DNA from: JBIYSM02 sp044759095
GTDB lineage: Bacteria > Bacillota > Bacilli > Brevibacillales > Brevibacillaceae
Assembly: GCF_044759095.2 (NCBI RefSeq)
Contig: NZ_JBIYSM020000024.1
Location: forward strand, 1 to 63,820
Direction: 5' to 3'
Length of the DNA: 63,820 nt
The position numbers were made by a program, and so were the translations under genes. Within the stretch, counting starts at the first letter, position 1; each line of letters begins with the position of its first letter. Shown here one piece after another: positions 49,758-58,773 of the stretch. The notes beneath the pieces were generated by a model. The model was not told where the DNA came from. It did not search any database and saw only the letters and a list, made by a program, of their open reading frames with translations.

Positions 49758-50838
49758 GCGTGGCGCCTCCTTTCTTTCCGCCTGTGAACGGTTTTATCAC
49801 CTTGTCGATCAGACTGCTCACAAAACCGCTGGAAGCAACAAAAAAGATGACGAGGGCAATCACAATACGAATGATCTCATACGGTACATCGGCGGCCATC
49901 TGCATGCTTTTGGCCCCGAACGTCAACCCTCCGAACAGAATCGCTCCCAGAATGATACCGATCGACGTATTCCCTCCGATCAATGCCACGGCGATCCCGT
50001 CAAAACCGAAGCCGGGAAAAGTGGCGGAGATGGCCATATAACCGTAAACGCCAAGACCTTCCGATGCGCCCGCGATACCCGCAAAAGCGCCACTAATTGC
50101 CATGGACAAAACCATGTTCTGGTTCACTTTCATCCCCGCGTACTCCGCGCCGTGAATATTATGACCTACGGCGCGCAGTTCGAAGCCTTTTGTTGTTCTC
50201 CACAACAGAAAGTACATCAAGACCGCCGCCAGCAGGGCAACGACAATTCCGAGATGAATGCGGGCGCCGCCGAACAATTGGCTTAACCAGTCGACTGACA
50301 GGGAGGCTGTATCGTGGATGTTGACCGTACGTTCTCCCTGCCCTTTCAGATAGGTGCGAATCAGATGATTGACCAGAATCAGCCCGATCCAGTTCATCAT
50401 GATCGTCGTGATAACTTCATGGACACCACGCTTTGCTTTCAGATATCCGGGGATTGCTCCCCAAATCCCGCCGGCGAGAATTGCCGCCATAATCGCGGTG
50501 GGCACGTGAAGGAACCAGGGCAGGTTGATCATGCTGCCTACCGCAACAGCGGCAAGCTGTCCAACCATAAATTGCCCTTCCGTCCCGATATTGAACAATC
50601 CCGTGCGAAAAGCGAATGCAACGGACAGTCCCGTCAGGATAAGCGGGGTAATCTGTCTGATCGTTTCCCCCATAAGGTAAGGGCTTCCGAAAATCCCTGC
50701 GAACAAAGAGCCGTAAGCGGTAAACGGATTGTACCCCCCTAACATGAGGATGACGCCGGCCAGCAAAAGTCCGAGCAGAATGGATACGAAAGCCGTTGCG
50801 AAAGATCCTTTGAATAACCGCTCCATTACATGCTTCAT
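49741..50838 (-). CDS. nupP: nucleoside ABC transporter permease (NupP/YufP-like)
   Basis: A 365-residue permease with the YufP landmarks FRTGLFNIGTEGQFMVGQLA and ELRAVGHNIHGAEYAGMKV and about nine helices. With NupQ it forms the channel of a BMP-dependent nucleoside importer. The ATG at 50838 overlaps the ATPase stop in ATGA, and GGAGG is 8 bp upstream. Confidence 0.9.
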   Translation of the reverse strand: MKHVMERLFKGSFATAFVSILLGLLLAGVILMLGGYNPFTAYGSLFAGIFGSPYLMGETIRQITPLILTGLSVAFAFRTGLFNIGTEGQFMVGQLAAVAVGSMINLPWFLHVPTAIMAAILAGGIWGAIPGYLKAKRGVHEVITTIMMNWIGLILVNHLIRTYLKGQGERTVNIHDTASLSVDWLSQLFGGARIHLGIVVALLAAVLMYFLLWRTTKGFELRAVGHNIHGAEYAGMKVNQNMVLSMAISGAFAGIAGASEGLGVYGYMAISATFPGFGFDGIAVALIGGNTSIGIILGAILFGGLTFGAKSMQMAADVPYEIIRIVIALVIFFVASSGFVSSLIDKVIKPFTGGKKGGATHGNPR

Positions 50839-52367
50839 TGCGCGTTCCTCCATCCTTCCTTTACGGAGCCGGACATCAATAATCCCAATTCCTGTTCTGA
50901 TGTCTCTTTCGGATCGACGATACCGACGATTTCCCCTTTATACATGACCGCAATCCGGTCACATAGATTCAGCATTTCGTCCAATTCGAACGAGAACAAA
51001 AGAACCGCCTTTCCTTTGTCGCGCTGTTCCACCAGCTGTCGGTGGATGAATTCGATGGCGCCGACATCAAGCCCCCGCGTGGGTTGTGCGGCAATGAGAA
51101 GGTCCGGATTATGCGATACTTCGCGGGCGATGATCGCCTTCTGTTGATTGCCGCCGGATAAAGTGCGAATTTTCGTGTGAGATCCGGGCGTTCGCACGTC
51201 AAATTCATCGATCAAGCGATTGGCGTTCGCTTCGATTTCCGTATGGTTCAATATTCCCCTGCGGCTAAAAGGCGGTTCGTAATACGTATTCAGCACCATG
51301 TTTTCGGCAACCGTAAAATCGAGCACCAACCCCCTTTTTTGGCGGTCTTCAGGGATATGACCGATGCCCCGTTCCCGGATGCTCCGGGCGGTCCAGTTGG
51401 TGATATCTTCCCCGTTCAACAATACCTGTCCGGCTGTCGCCTTGCGCAAACCGGCAATCACTTCAATCAGCTCCGACTGGCCGTTCCCGTCGACACCGGC
51501 TATGCCGACGATTTCGCCGCCGTACACCTGCAAGTTGATCTTGTTCAAGGCAGGAATGCCGCGATTATCGTAGGCCACAACATCTTTTACCTCGAGAACG
51601 CATCCTTCGGTACGGGTTAATTCTCTTTTTTCCACGGCAAAATTTACTTCCCGTCCGACCATTTTCCCTGCCAACTCCTGTTCGTTGGTATCCCGGACGG
51701 CCAGGGAATCAATCACCTTGCCGCGGCGAATAATCGTGACCGTATCCGCCACGGACATAATTTCCTTCAACTTATGGGTGATGAGGATGATGGTTCTGCC
51801 CTCTTTAGCCAAATTCCGCAATATTCCCATCAGTTCCTGAATTTCCTGGGGCGTAAGCACAGCGGTCGGTTCATCGAAAATAAGAATTTGCGCGCCGCGA
51901 TACAACGTTTTGATAATTTCGACACGCTGCTGCATGCCTACGGAAATATCCTGTATCAGGGCTCGCGGATCGACATGCAGACCGTATTTCCGAGAAATTT
52001 CCGTAATTTTTTGCTCTGCCTGGTCATAGTCGATCTTGATTCCTTTTTTCGGTTCCACGCCGAGAATGATATTTTCCGTAACGGTAAACGGTTCGACCAG
52101 CATAAAGTGCTGGTGAACCATATTGATGCCCAGGCGTATGGCTGTATTGGGATCGGTGATTTGCACCGGCTGCCCGTTGATCAGGATCTCACCTTCATCC
52201 GGTTGATAAAGGCCCATCAGGATGTTCATCAACGTCGATTTGCCGGCACCGTTTTCACCGAGCAGCGCATGAATTTCTCCCTGCTTCACCTGAAACGATA
52301 TCCGGTCGTTTGCGACTATGCCCGGGAAGCGCTTTGTAATATTTCTCATTTCAATGGCGATTGTCAT
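50835..52367 (-). CDS. nupO: nucleoside ABC transporter ATP-binding protein (NupO/YufO-like)
   Basis: A 510-residue protein with two ABC domains. The first has Walker A GENGAGKST and signature SVGMQQR, with FDEPTAVLTP. The second has a degraded Walker A (GVDGNGQSE) but a good signature LSGGNQQK, as in RbsA and YufO. It energises nucleoside uptake. The ATG at 52367 follows GGAGGGG. Confidence 0.92.
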   Translation of the reverse strand: MTIAIEMRNITKRFPGIVANDRISFQVKQGEIHALLGENGAGKSTLMNILMGLYQPDEGEILINGQPVQITDPNTAIRLGINMVHQHFMLVEPFTVTENIILGVEPKKGIKIDYDQAEQKITEISRKYGLHVDPRALIQDISVGMQQRVEIIKTLYRGAQILIFDEPTAVLTPQEIQELMGILRNLAKEGRTIILITHKLKEIMSVADTVTIIRRGKVIDSLAVRDTNEQELAGKMVGREVNFAVEKRELTRTEGCVLEVKDVVAYDNRGIPALNKINLQVYGGEIVGIAGVDGNGQSELIEVIAGLRKATAGQVLLNGEDITNWTARSIRERGIGHIPEDRQKRGLVLDFTVAENMVLNTYYEPPFSRRGILNHTEIEANANRLIDEFDVRTPGSHTKIRTLSGGNQQKAIIAREVSHNPDLLIAAQPTRGLDVGAIEFIHRQLVEQRDKGKAVLLFSFELDEMLNLCDRIAVMYKGEIVGIVDPKETSEQELGLLMSGSVKEGWRNAQ

Positions 52368-52447
52368 GAGCTCCCCTCCTCGCTGAGATTGCGACAAAAG
52401 GCATACGGGATGTATGCCTTGTTGTCGATATGATCCGCGCGAACCGG

Positions 52448-53494
52448 TCAGAAATTGTTAAACTCGTCTTTTGTCGCAGGCACTTTCAGTTCGCCTTTGA
52501 TGATTTTTTCACGGAACGTGTTCACTTTTTCCAGAATATCAGCCGGAACATTGACGTTCGTGGTGGGAGCAATCCCTACCCCCTCTTCCGCCAATCCGAG
52601 TACCGTCTGTTTGCCCACCGGGAAATTTCCGTTCAAAAATTGTTCGGACATTTGATAGATCGCCTGATCCACCCGTTTGATCATCGACGTTAAGGTGACA
52701 TCAGTGCCGAACGTGACCGATTGGTCTTTGTCGACACCGATCACCCATACCTCTTTCCCATTCGCTTTGCGCTCCTTGGCTTCGTTAAAGACGCCGTCAC
52801 CCGTAGCGCCGGATGCGTGATAGATGATATCAGCACCCTTGTCGTACATCGTGGCCGCTGCTTGTTTCCCGAGATCAGGCGCGGAGAAAGACCCCGTATA
52901 GACGCTGAAGACCTCCGCGTTCGGATTTGCCGCTTTCACACCCGCTTTAAAACCATATTCAAATTTGTTGATCGTGGCAAAATCGACGCCCCCGACAAAA
53001 CCTACCTTATTCGTTTTCGTCATATAGCCCGCGATCAGACCGACGAGAAAGCTGCCCTGCTCCTCCTTGAACGTGACGGAAGCAACATTCGCCGGAATTT
53101 CGCCGCCCAGGTCGGAATCGACAATGCCGAAATAGGTATCCTTGTTGGCGGCCGCCACCCTTTTGACGGCGTTATCCATGCTAAACCCGATCGCCCACTT
53201 CAGGTCCCAATTTTGCTGCACGAACTGGTTCAGGTTTGTTTCATAATCGGCGTCACTTTTGCTTTCCAAATATTTGACTTGCACGCCTTTATCTTTCCCG
53301 AGCTTTTGCAACCCTTCCCAACCGCTTTGATTGTATGAATTGTCATTGACCCCGCCAAGATCGGCAACCATGCCGATTTTCTTGCCGCCGCTCTGCCCGG
53401 TATTTGCGCTGTTATCCGCATTTTGGCCGCAGCCGGTCAACAGGCTTCCCGCGACAAGAGCGATTGCGGTCAATACAGAAAAAGTCTTTTTCAT
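52448..53494 (-). CDS. nupN: BMP-family nucleoside-binding lipoprotein (NupN/YufN-like)
   Basis: A 348-residue substrate-binding lipoprotein. The lipobox is LLTGC; the BMP domain shows GMVADLGGVNDNSYNQSGWEG (landmark, opening strand), VGFVGGVDFATINKFEYGF and HASGATGDGVF. Relatives such as PnrA/TmpC and YufN bind purine or pyrimidine nucleosides. The ATG at 53494 lies 9 bp after GGAGG. Confidence 0.9.
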   Translation of the reverse strand: MKKTFSVLTAIALVAGSLLTGCGQNADNSANTGQSGGKKIGMVADLGGVNDNSYNQSGWEGLQKLGKDKGVQVKYLESKSDADYETNLNQFVQQNWDLKWAIGFSMDNAVKRVAAANKDTYFGIVDSDLGGEIPANVASVTFKEEQGSFLVGLIAGYMTKTNKVGFVGGVDFATINKFEYGFKAGVKAANPNAEVFSVYTGSFSAPDLGKQAAATMYDKGADIIYHASGATGDGVFNEAKERKANGKEVWVIGVDKDQSVTFGTDVTLTSMIKRVDQAIYQMSEQFLNGNFPVGKQTVLGLAEEGVGIAPTTNVNVPADILEKVNTFREKIIKGELKVPATKDEFNNF

Positions 53495-53518
53495 GTGGTG
53501 CACCCTCCTTGGGTTCCG

Positions 53519-54460
53519 TCATTGGATTTCACGTAAAATCTTCAACAACATGTTTTTGAAAGCCGCGCGATCGATTTCCTCACAAACCGTCACATTTGGT
53601 TTCTGGCCTAGTCTGCCGTTGACATCCACCACACTGTAACCTCTCGTGAACTCGCCTTTTAATTCCACATCGACATAGTATTGATTCGCTTTCATCATTA
53701 CCTTGTCGTCCGCCGCTACTGCCGCAAGCAGCGCGTCCGGATGCGTCGTGCCGTTCAAACGGTGCACGCTTTTATTAAACTGCATGACCACCCGGTTGAC
53801 ATCTTTGAAAAACCGTGAGCCCGCCGTTTGCAGCGCTTCGATTTCGGCATGATCGTCATCGTCCATAATGGAGTAACGTGTAGCCATTTCCCAACCAACC
53901 ATCGTAATCGGGATCCCGGATCGCAACACGATGCGTGCCGCTTCCGGATCGACCCAGAAGTTATACTCCGCAGCAGGAGTAATATTCCCGAGTGCATTGT
54001 TGGTTCCGCCCATGATATAGATGTGCGGGATTTTGGCGGCGATGCCCGGGTCACGCAGCAAGGCCATGGCGATGTTGGTTAACGGCGCGATTGCCAATAA
54101 ATGGATTTCACCCGGATATTGATGGACTTTTTCAATAATGATGTCTACCGCATGCTCGCTTTCCGGCCTTTGCACCGCCTTCTCGAAAAATGAGTCGCCC
54201 ATACCGTCGCGTCCGTGTACGGCTTCTACCGTTTGATGTTTTCCCATAATCGGAAACTCATAACCCTTGTAGACCGGTACCTGACCGCTTTTACCGGCAA
54301 CTTGCAGCGTATAGAGCGCATTTTCAACCTGCTGGTTAAAGTTCACGTTCCCCCCCGCAATCGTAATCGCTTCCAGTTGGAAGTTAGGGTGCAGCGCTGC
54401 GATCAGGATGGCGATCGTATCATCGCCGGCTGTGTCCGTGTCGAGAATGATCCGTTTCAT
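53519..54460 (-). CDS. nucleoside hydrolase (inosine-uridine preferring family)
   Basis: A 313-residue N-ribohydrolase. The calcium-binding N-terminal cluster is DTDTAGDDTIAI (the usual G-x-DD pattern has A before G), with AIAPLTNIAMAL, IMGGTNNALGNITPAAEYNFWVDPEAA (landmark) and the C-terminal HPDALLAAV. It splits nucleosides into base and sugar. It overlaps the preceding hydrolase gene by 4 bp. Confidence 0.9.
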   Translation of the reverse strand: MKRIILDTDTAGDDTIAILIAALHPNFQLEAITIAGGNVNFNQQVENALYTLQVAGKSGQVPVYKGYEFPIMGKHQTVEAVHGRDGMGDSFFEKAVQRPESEHAVDIIIEKVHQYPGEIHLLAIAPLTNIAMALLRDPGIAAKIPHIYIMGGTNNALGNITPAAEYNFWVDPEAARIVLRSGIPITMVGWEMATRYSIMDDDDHAEIEALQTAGSRFFKDVNRVVMQFNKSVHRLNGTTHPDALLAAVAADDKVMMKANQYYVDVELKGEFTRGYSVVDVNGRLGQKPNVTVCEEIDRAAFKNMLLKILREIQ

Positions 54461-55452
54461 GCATGACCCTCCTTTCCGTCTTTTCCAGCCACATAGGGAA
54501 CGTAAGGCGACGCGTTGCATACGGCCTTTTTCAACAGCTCGGTGATATAATCGAAAAATCCTTCGACATCCACTTCTTCCATCGCCGTAACCGGGCGACC
54601 TTGTGCGCATTCTTCGATTCTGCCCTGGCTTGGGATTTCCGTATGCACCTTGCAGCGAACCTCTCTCCCTTTGGCGAAATCAGTTGAGCCGATATACGAT
54701 GTGGTTAAGACATCCCACAGGTAATACGTCGAGTTTGTTTCAAAATGGACGAGCGGAGGGCACATCGCGTAGCATTGGCCAACGAAATCCACGGCCGGAT
54801 ATTTGCGCAGCGATGCCCAGCGGTTTCGCCGTTCCAGGGTCATCGGCACTTGATTGGTCGCTTTCAAAGGGAACATGACAATCTCAATTCCGCTCTGCCA
54901 TACCCTGGCTACCGCTTCGGGATCCCAATACGCGTTCCACTCCGCCGTGCCGTCGTGTTCCGGCTCGTGCACATTTCCCTCGGGAGTAAACGTGCCGCCC
55001 ATCCATACCAGCTTGGCAATTTTCCCTTCGATATCGGGCGCTTCTTCCAACGCTCTCGCCAGATCGGTCAGCGGCCCGAGACACAATAGCGTAACCGCTT
55101 CATCCGCTTCTCTCAGGAGATCGATCATATGACGGTGAGCCGGTACATCCGAAAGGGGTGTGCGGATCTCACCGGATTCGTTCAACATCGGCAGAGCGTC
55201 CACATAAAAAGCGTGCATGCGCCACTCGTTCGGGAACGGATTTTTTCCCCGGGAGGTCGACTTGGCGACTGTGATCGTCGAATCGCCAAAAACGTCGATG
55301 ATTTTTCGCGTGGCTGCCACCGCCGGCTCCAGATAACAATCTCCCGGAACGACTGACACGCCGATCAGTTCCACATCCGGCATCTGCAGCAGGAGAAGCA
55401 GCGAAACGAGGTCGTCAACACCTCCGTCATGGTTCAGGTATACTTTTGCCAT
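54457..55452 (-). CDS. nucleoside hydrolase, second paralogue
   Basis: A 331-residue member of the same fold with HDGGVDDLVSLLLLL in place of the usual DTDxGxDD opening; the first aspartates are partly changed (NHDGGVDD), so metal geometry may differ. CLGPLTDLARAL, WMGGTF and EWNAYWDPEAV are conserved. It is the more divergent of the two and may take another sugar or base. AAAGGAGG precedes the ATG. Confidence 0.85.
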   Translation of the reverse strand: MAKVYLNHDGGVDDLVSLLLLLQMPDVELIGVSVVPGDCYLEPAVAATRKIIDVFGDSTITVAKSTSRGKNPFPNEWRMHAFYVDALPMLNESGEIRTPLSDVPAHRHMIDLLREADEAVTLLCLGPLTDLARALEEAPDIEGKIAKLVWMGGTFTPEGNVHEPEHDGTAEWNAYWDPEAVARVWQSGIEIVMFPLKATNQVPMTLERRNRWASLRKYPAVDFVGQCYAMCPPLVHFETNSTYYLWDVLTTSYIGSTDFAKGREVRCKVHTEIPSQGRIEECAQGRPVTAMEEVDVEGFFDYITELLKKAVCNASPYVPYVAGKDGKEGHA

Positions 55453-55521
55453 TAGGCTGCCTCCTTTGTTTCTACTGAAGTAAAACGCTTTCAAAATTTA
55501 CGGAGAATAGAATTTATTTCA

Positions 55522-56466
55522 CTATCGCTGCAAGGTTGCGATAAACGACGTTAACTCGCTTCGCGTGGGCAGAGCAGGAATCACGTCCTTTTTCGTTACG
55601 CAGAAAGCGCCGACAGAGCAGGCGAATTGCACCGCTTCTTGCAAACTTTTGCCTTCGGATATGGCGACAGACAACGCTCCGGTGAAGGAATCCCCCGCGC
55701 CCGTCGTATCCACGACATCCACTTTGGGAGCGGCAAATTGTGCGGTTTGGCCATCCTTCGTCACAAGCAGCGCTCCGTTCTCGCCCCGCGTCACAATGAC
55801 CGCTTCCGGCCCTTTTTGCAGCAAAGCCAGCGCCAAATCCCGGCACTCTTCGCTTGATAGCGAACGCGACGGATCAAGTCCGCTCAGAATGAGCAGCTCC
55901 GATTCGTTCGGTGTCACAATCGTGGCCAATTGCAGCAAATGATCCAATTCCGGTTTGGCCGGAGCGGGATTGAGGATAACCGTTTTGCCCAACTCCTTGC
56001 CGAGGCGCATGCCCTGTTCGATGGTTTCGACGCGATTCTCCAGTTGAAAAACGACAATGTCGGCCTCTTCAATGGACGATTTCTTCAGGTCGTCCGGCGA
56101 TAACAGGTGGTTGGCTCCCGGGTCGACAATGATGCAGTTTTCGCCGTGCTCGTTAAGGAAGACAAAGCCGACCCCGGTTTTGGCCGCATCGGTATACAGC
56201 ACATCGTCCGTGCAAACCCCTTCCCGCTGCAGCATGAGCACTCCGGCTTTGCCGTAATCATCGTCTCCGACTTTTCCGAGAAACGAGACCTTTCCGCCCA
56301 GTCTTGCCGCGGCAACGGCCTGATTCGCTCCCTTGCCGCCGTCGCTGACCGAAAAACCGCTGCCCAGCAGCGTCTCTCCCCAGACGGGCATCCGCGAGGT
56401 GTGACAAGTGAAGCCAACATTATAGCTGCCAATGACAAGAATCTGCTTTTGCTCGTTATTGTGCAT
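55522..56466 (-). CDS. PfkB-family sugar kinase (ribokinase or deoxyribokinase)
   Basis: A 314-residue ribokinase-family kinase with GGKGANQAVAAARLGG at the sugar end and DTTGAGDSFTGAL at the catalytic end. In this operon it would phosphorylate ribose or deoxyribose freed by the hydrolases. DeoC next to it, with no phosphopentomutase, makes deoxyribose 5-phosphate a reasonable product; this is inference. AAAGGGTGA precedes the ATG. Tandem operator-like repeats lie 40-60 bp upstream. Confidence 0.85.
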   Translation of the reverse strand: MHNNEQKQILVIGSYNVGFTCHTSRMPVWGETLLGSGFSVSDGGKGANQAVAAARLGGKVSFLGKVGDDDYGKAGVLMLQREGVCTDDVLYTDAAKTGVGFVFLNEHGENCIIVDPGANHLLSPDDLKKSSIEEADIVVFQLENRVETIEQGMRLGKELGKTVILNPAPAKPELDHLLQLATIVTPNESELLILSGLDPSRSLSSEECRDLALALLQKGPEAVIVTRGENGALLVTKDGQTAQFAAPKVDVVDTTGAGDSFTGALSVAISEGKSLQEAVQFACSVGAFCVTKKDVIPALPTRSELTSFIATLQR

Positions 56467-56502
56467 GTACCATTCACCCTTTGGACTGTAACAGCTTTTT
56501 AT

Positions 56503-56522
56503 ACGTATATAAACGTATATAA
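56503..56522. promoter_or_regulatory. tandem 10-bp direct repeat, candidate operator
   Basis: ACGTATATAA occurs twice in direct succession, one helical turn apart, between deoC and the kinase gene. The left copy is preceded by TAT, giving the palindrome TATACGTATA. The 117-bp gap here is unusual for this otherwise compact operon, suggesting an internal regulated promoter. Confidence 0.5.
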
Positions 56523-56582
56523 TCATCATAACTTGTCAAAAGAAGGCTGTCAAAAGAATATTCTGCTTTTTCCATCAGAGGA

Positions 56583-57269
56583 TCAATATACGGTGCTTTC
56601 TTCGCCCATGCCTGTTACGATTTTGACACTGCCGCTTGTCCCGATCATGTCCGCTCCCGCCGACAAAATCTTGACCGCATCCTCAAAGGTTCGTATGCCT
56701 CCCGACGCTTTGACCAATACTTCACCGTTGGCGATCCGCTTCAAGAGCCGGATATCCTCTACGGTTGCATGGCCACCCTGCCCCCAACCGCTTGAATTTT
56801 TCAAGTAGGTGACACCCGCTTCTTTGGCAAGCGTCGCCGCCAGCTCTTTTTCTTCCTCATTCAACATGCCGAATTCCAGCATGATCTTGACGACACGGCC
56901 TTCCGCCGCTTTGACAACCGCCGCGATTTCCCCTTTGAAATCTTCGTAACGACGGCTTTTAAACCAGCCGAAATTGGGCATAAAGTCAATTTGATCCGCC
57001 CCGGCAGCAATCACGTCTCGGGTTTCCGCCACTTTCGTAAAGGTGGTCGCTCCTCCCATCGGATAGCCGAAAGCCGTACATATCTTCACCTTGCTGCCCT
57101 TTAGCAGCTGTTTAGCCAGAGGAATCCAGGCGGGTTGAATCATGACGCCGTCAAAGCCATAGGTCAGACATTCGCGGCAAACCCGTTTGATATCTTCCTC
57201 GGAAGCATCCGGGGTAACCAATGTATGCTGGATTTTTGCCGCTACCTCTTGTACGCTCATACCAGACAT
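56583..57269 (-). CDS. deoC: deoxyribose-phosphate aldolase family (DeoC)
   Basis: A 228-residue class I aldolase. The Schiff-base lysine falls in VTYLKNSSGWG, where typical DeoC has VKTSTGF, and the second lysine is in LVKASGGIRT. QIDFMPNFGW and VKIMLEFGML replace the usual IDMVINIG and VIIET. It is diverged from standard DeoC, so the substrate may not be plain deoxyribose 5-phosphate. The gene lies 40 bp after the ferritin-like gene. Confidence 0.8.
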   Translation of the reverse strand: MSGMSVQEVAAKIQHTLVTPDASEEDIKRVCRECLTYGFDGVMIQPAWIPLAKQLLKGSKVKICTAFGYPMGGATTFTKVAETRDVIAAGADQIDFMPNFGWFKSRRYEDFKGEIAAVVKAAEGRVVKIMLEFGMLNEEEKELAATLAKEAGVTYLKNSSGWGQGGHATVEDIRLLKRIANGEVLVKASGGIRTFEDAVKILSAGADMIGTSGSVKIVTGMGEESTVY

Positions 57270-57309
57270 GTTTATCTTTCCCTTCCTGAGTTTGTTTTAC
57301 ATAAAGCGA

Positions 57310-58608
57310 TTACAGCGAGCTGGCTTTGGCAATGATCTTGTTGGCGATGTCGATGATTTGGGCAATTTCTTCCGGTGTTGCCGTTTGTACTGTTTTTGCC
57401 GTGATTTGTTCGCAAACATCCTTGATCTCCGTGTAATCGTCCGGATTTTTGCCGCGGCGTTCCAGCACAGCCGACAGCCATTTCTTTCCGTAGCTTGTGT
57501 GAATCGTTTCGTCCGCCCAGTCGAAATCCATGTCGTGTTGGCTCATGCGATCATTCATGCTCTCAAAATTTTTCACGCGGTCCAGTTTTTTGCCGATGTT
57601 TTTCGACTCGAAATAGAACAGCATCCCGAGACGGTAAATCGGATCTTGCCCTTTGCAGCTGTCGTAAATATAAGTACCAAGCGGCAGCTCATGTTCGGCA
57701 AAACCCCAGCTCTTCAAGCGTTCATACCCCATCCGGCAGTGTCTGCTTTCGTCGTATACCCATCTCGCCGCATCGTAAATGAATTCCCAACCCAGCTCGT
57801 CGGCGAAGGAATACAAGACATGCCCCGCATTTTCGACCGCCCAAACCTCGTTCAAATGGCTGACCGCGCTGCGCAGTTGCAGCTGTATGCCGCTTCCGTA
57901 AGGGAAGGCAGGATCCACGTTGTCGGGCCAATAGAAGCGGACGTTACAAAATTTTTGGTCCCGCGCCGGAACTTCCAGGGGTTCAAACGGTTTGCCCGGT
58001 TTCAGTTCCGCTCCAGCCGCTTTCGGCGAATCGAGCCCGATTCCACCCAACCGGTCCAGATGCGTCTGCAGCTCCTTCACCCATTGTTCCGCGCGCTCAA
58101 GCTCCGCCGGTTCTTCGTGTGCCGCGTACCTGTCAATGTGCTGATTCAGCGTTTCGATCTGTTGGTATTTTTCATCAATGGCCAGTTTCATAAACCGGTA
58201 CGTAGGGCCGTCCCCGATTTCATCGGCAAGCTCCAGATACGTTTCGTAAGCGCGAAGCATCGCCGGCTTCAGCACCTTTGACAACGCTGTCAAAAAGGCA
58301 AGCGCATTTGGAGCATGACGCGCGTATTCCAGCAAGTCAATCAGGCCTTGATCTTCCCCTACTTCCAGAATCCGGCTCGGAAAGCGAAGCTCAAACACCC
58401 GTTCCCTTAACGCGTTGGCCGTCATGGCGTCTTCCCAAAGTATTTTCGGCAGCAATGTTTTCATTTCAAAATAGGGAATTCCCGGCAGCCAGCCTGCCTG
58501 AGCGATAACCGTCATTTTCTCGCACAGATAAAACCGCTTAAGAATGACGGCGGTATCGTAGCGCATATACTTCCCTCTGTGAACTCCCGGCAAAAAAGAC
58601 ATTGTCAT
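57310..58608 (-). CDS. uncharacterised DUF455-like ferritin-fold protein
   Basis: A 432-residue protein of unknown function. The C-terminal half resembles DUF455 ferritin-like proteins: E259-NAG-H263, E287-SR-H290 in YDESRHCRMGYERL, E334 in FYFESKNIGKKLD, and E367-TI-H370 in DETIHTSYGKKWL, a set suited to a di-iron site. The N-terminal 230 residues are also helical (LADEIGDGPTYRFMKLAIDE) and may be a second bundle. It heads the nucleoside operon, with AAAGGAGG upstream of the ATG. A di-iron oxygenase or repair role is possible; nothing here proves one. Confidence 0.7.
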   Translation of the reverse strand: MTMSFLPGVHRGKYMRYDTAVILKRFYLCEKMTVIAQAGWLPGIPYFEMKTLLPKILWEDAMTANALRERVFELRFPSRILEVGEDQGLIDLLEYARHAPNALAFLTALSKVLKPAMLRAYETYLELADEIGDGPTYRFMKLAIDEKYQQIETLNQHIDRYAAHEEPAELERAEQWVKELQTHLDRLGGIGLDSPKAAGAELKPGKPFEPLEVPARDQKFCNVRFYWPDNVDPAFPYGSGIQLQLRSAVSHLNEVWAVENAGHVLYSFADELGWEFIYDAARWVYDESRHCRMGYERLKSWGFAEHELPLGTYIYDSCKGQDPIYRLGMLFYFESKNIGKKLDRVKNFESMNDRMSQHDMDFDWADETIHTSYGKKWLSAVLERRGKNPDDYTEIKDVCEQITAKTVQTATPEEIAQIIDIANKIIAKASSL

Positions 58609-58686
58609 GTTGTGGATGACCTCCTTTTGAAAATCTTCATGGCATTGCCACAGTCGCAATTACTCATTATAATTGTCCATATTGGA

Positions 58687-58702
58687 ATATAGACCTCTAT
58701 AT
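58687..58702. promoter_or_regulatory. palindromic operator candidate in the divergent promoter region
   Basis: ATATAGA-CC-TCTATAT is a perfect inverted repeat with a 2-bp centre, followed by ACGTCC so that TATACGT overlaps its right edge. It lies between the ferritin-like gene and the TIM-barrel gene, about 70 bp from each start. On the minus strand a TATAAT lies nearby (58672-58677 region). Confidence 0.5.
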
Positions 58703-58773
58703 ACGTCCTGTAAAAATATCATAGGTTACTTTCCGCTTTAGTGTCAATTCTTTTTTCGGGAGGATGGAGAGAT

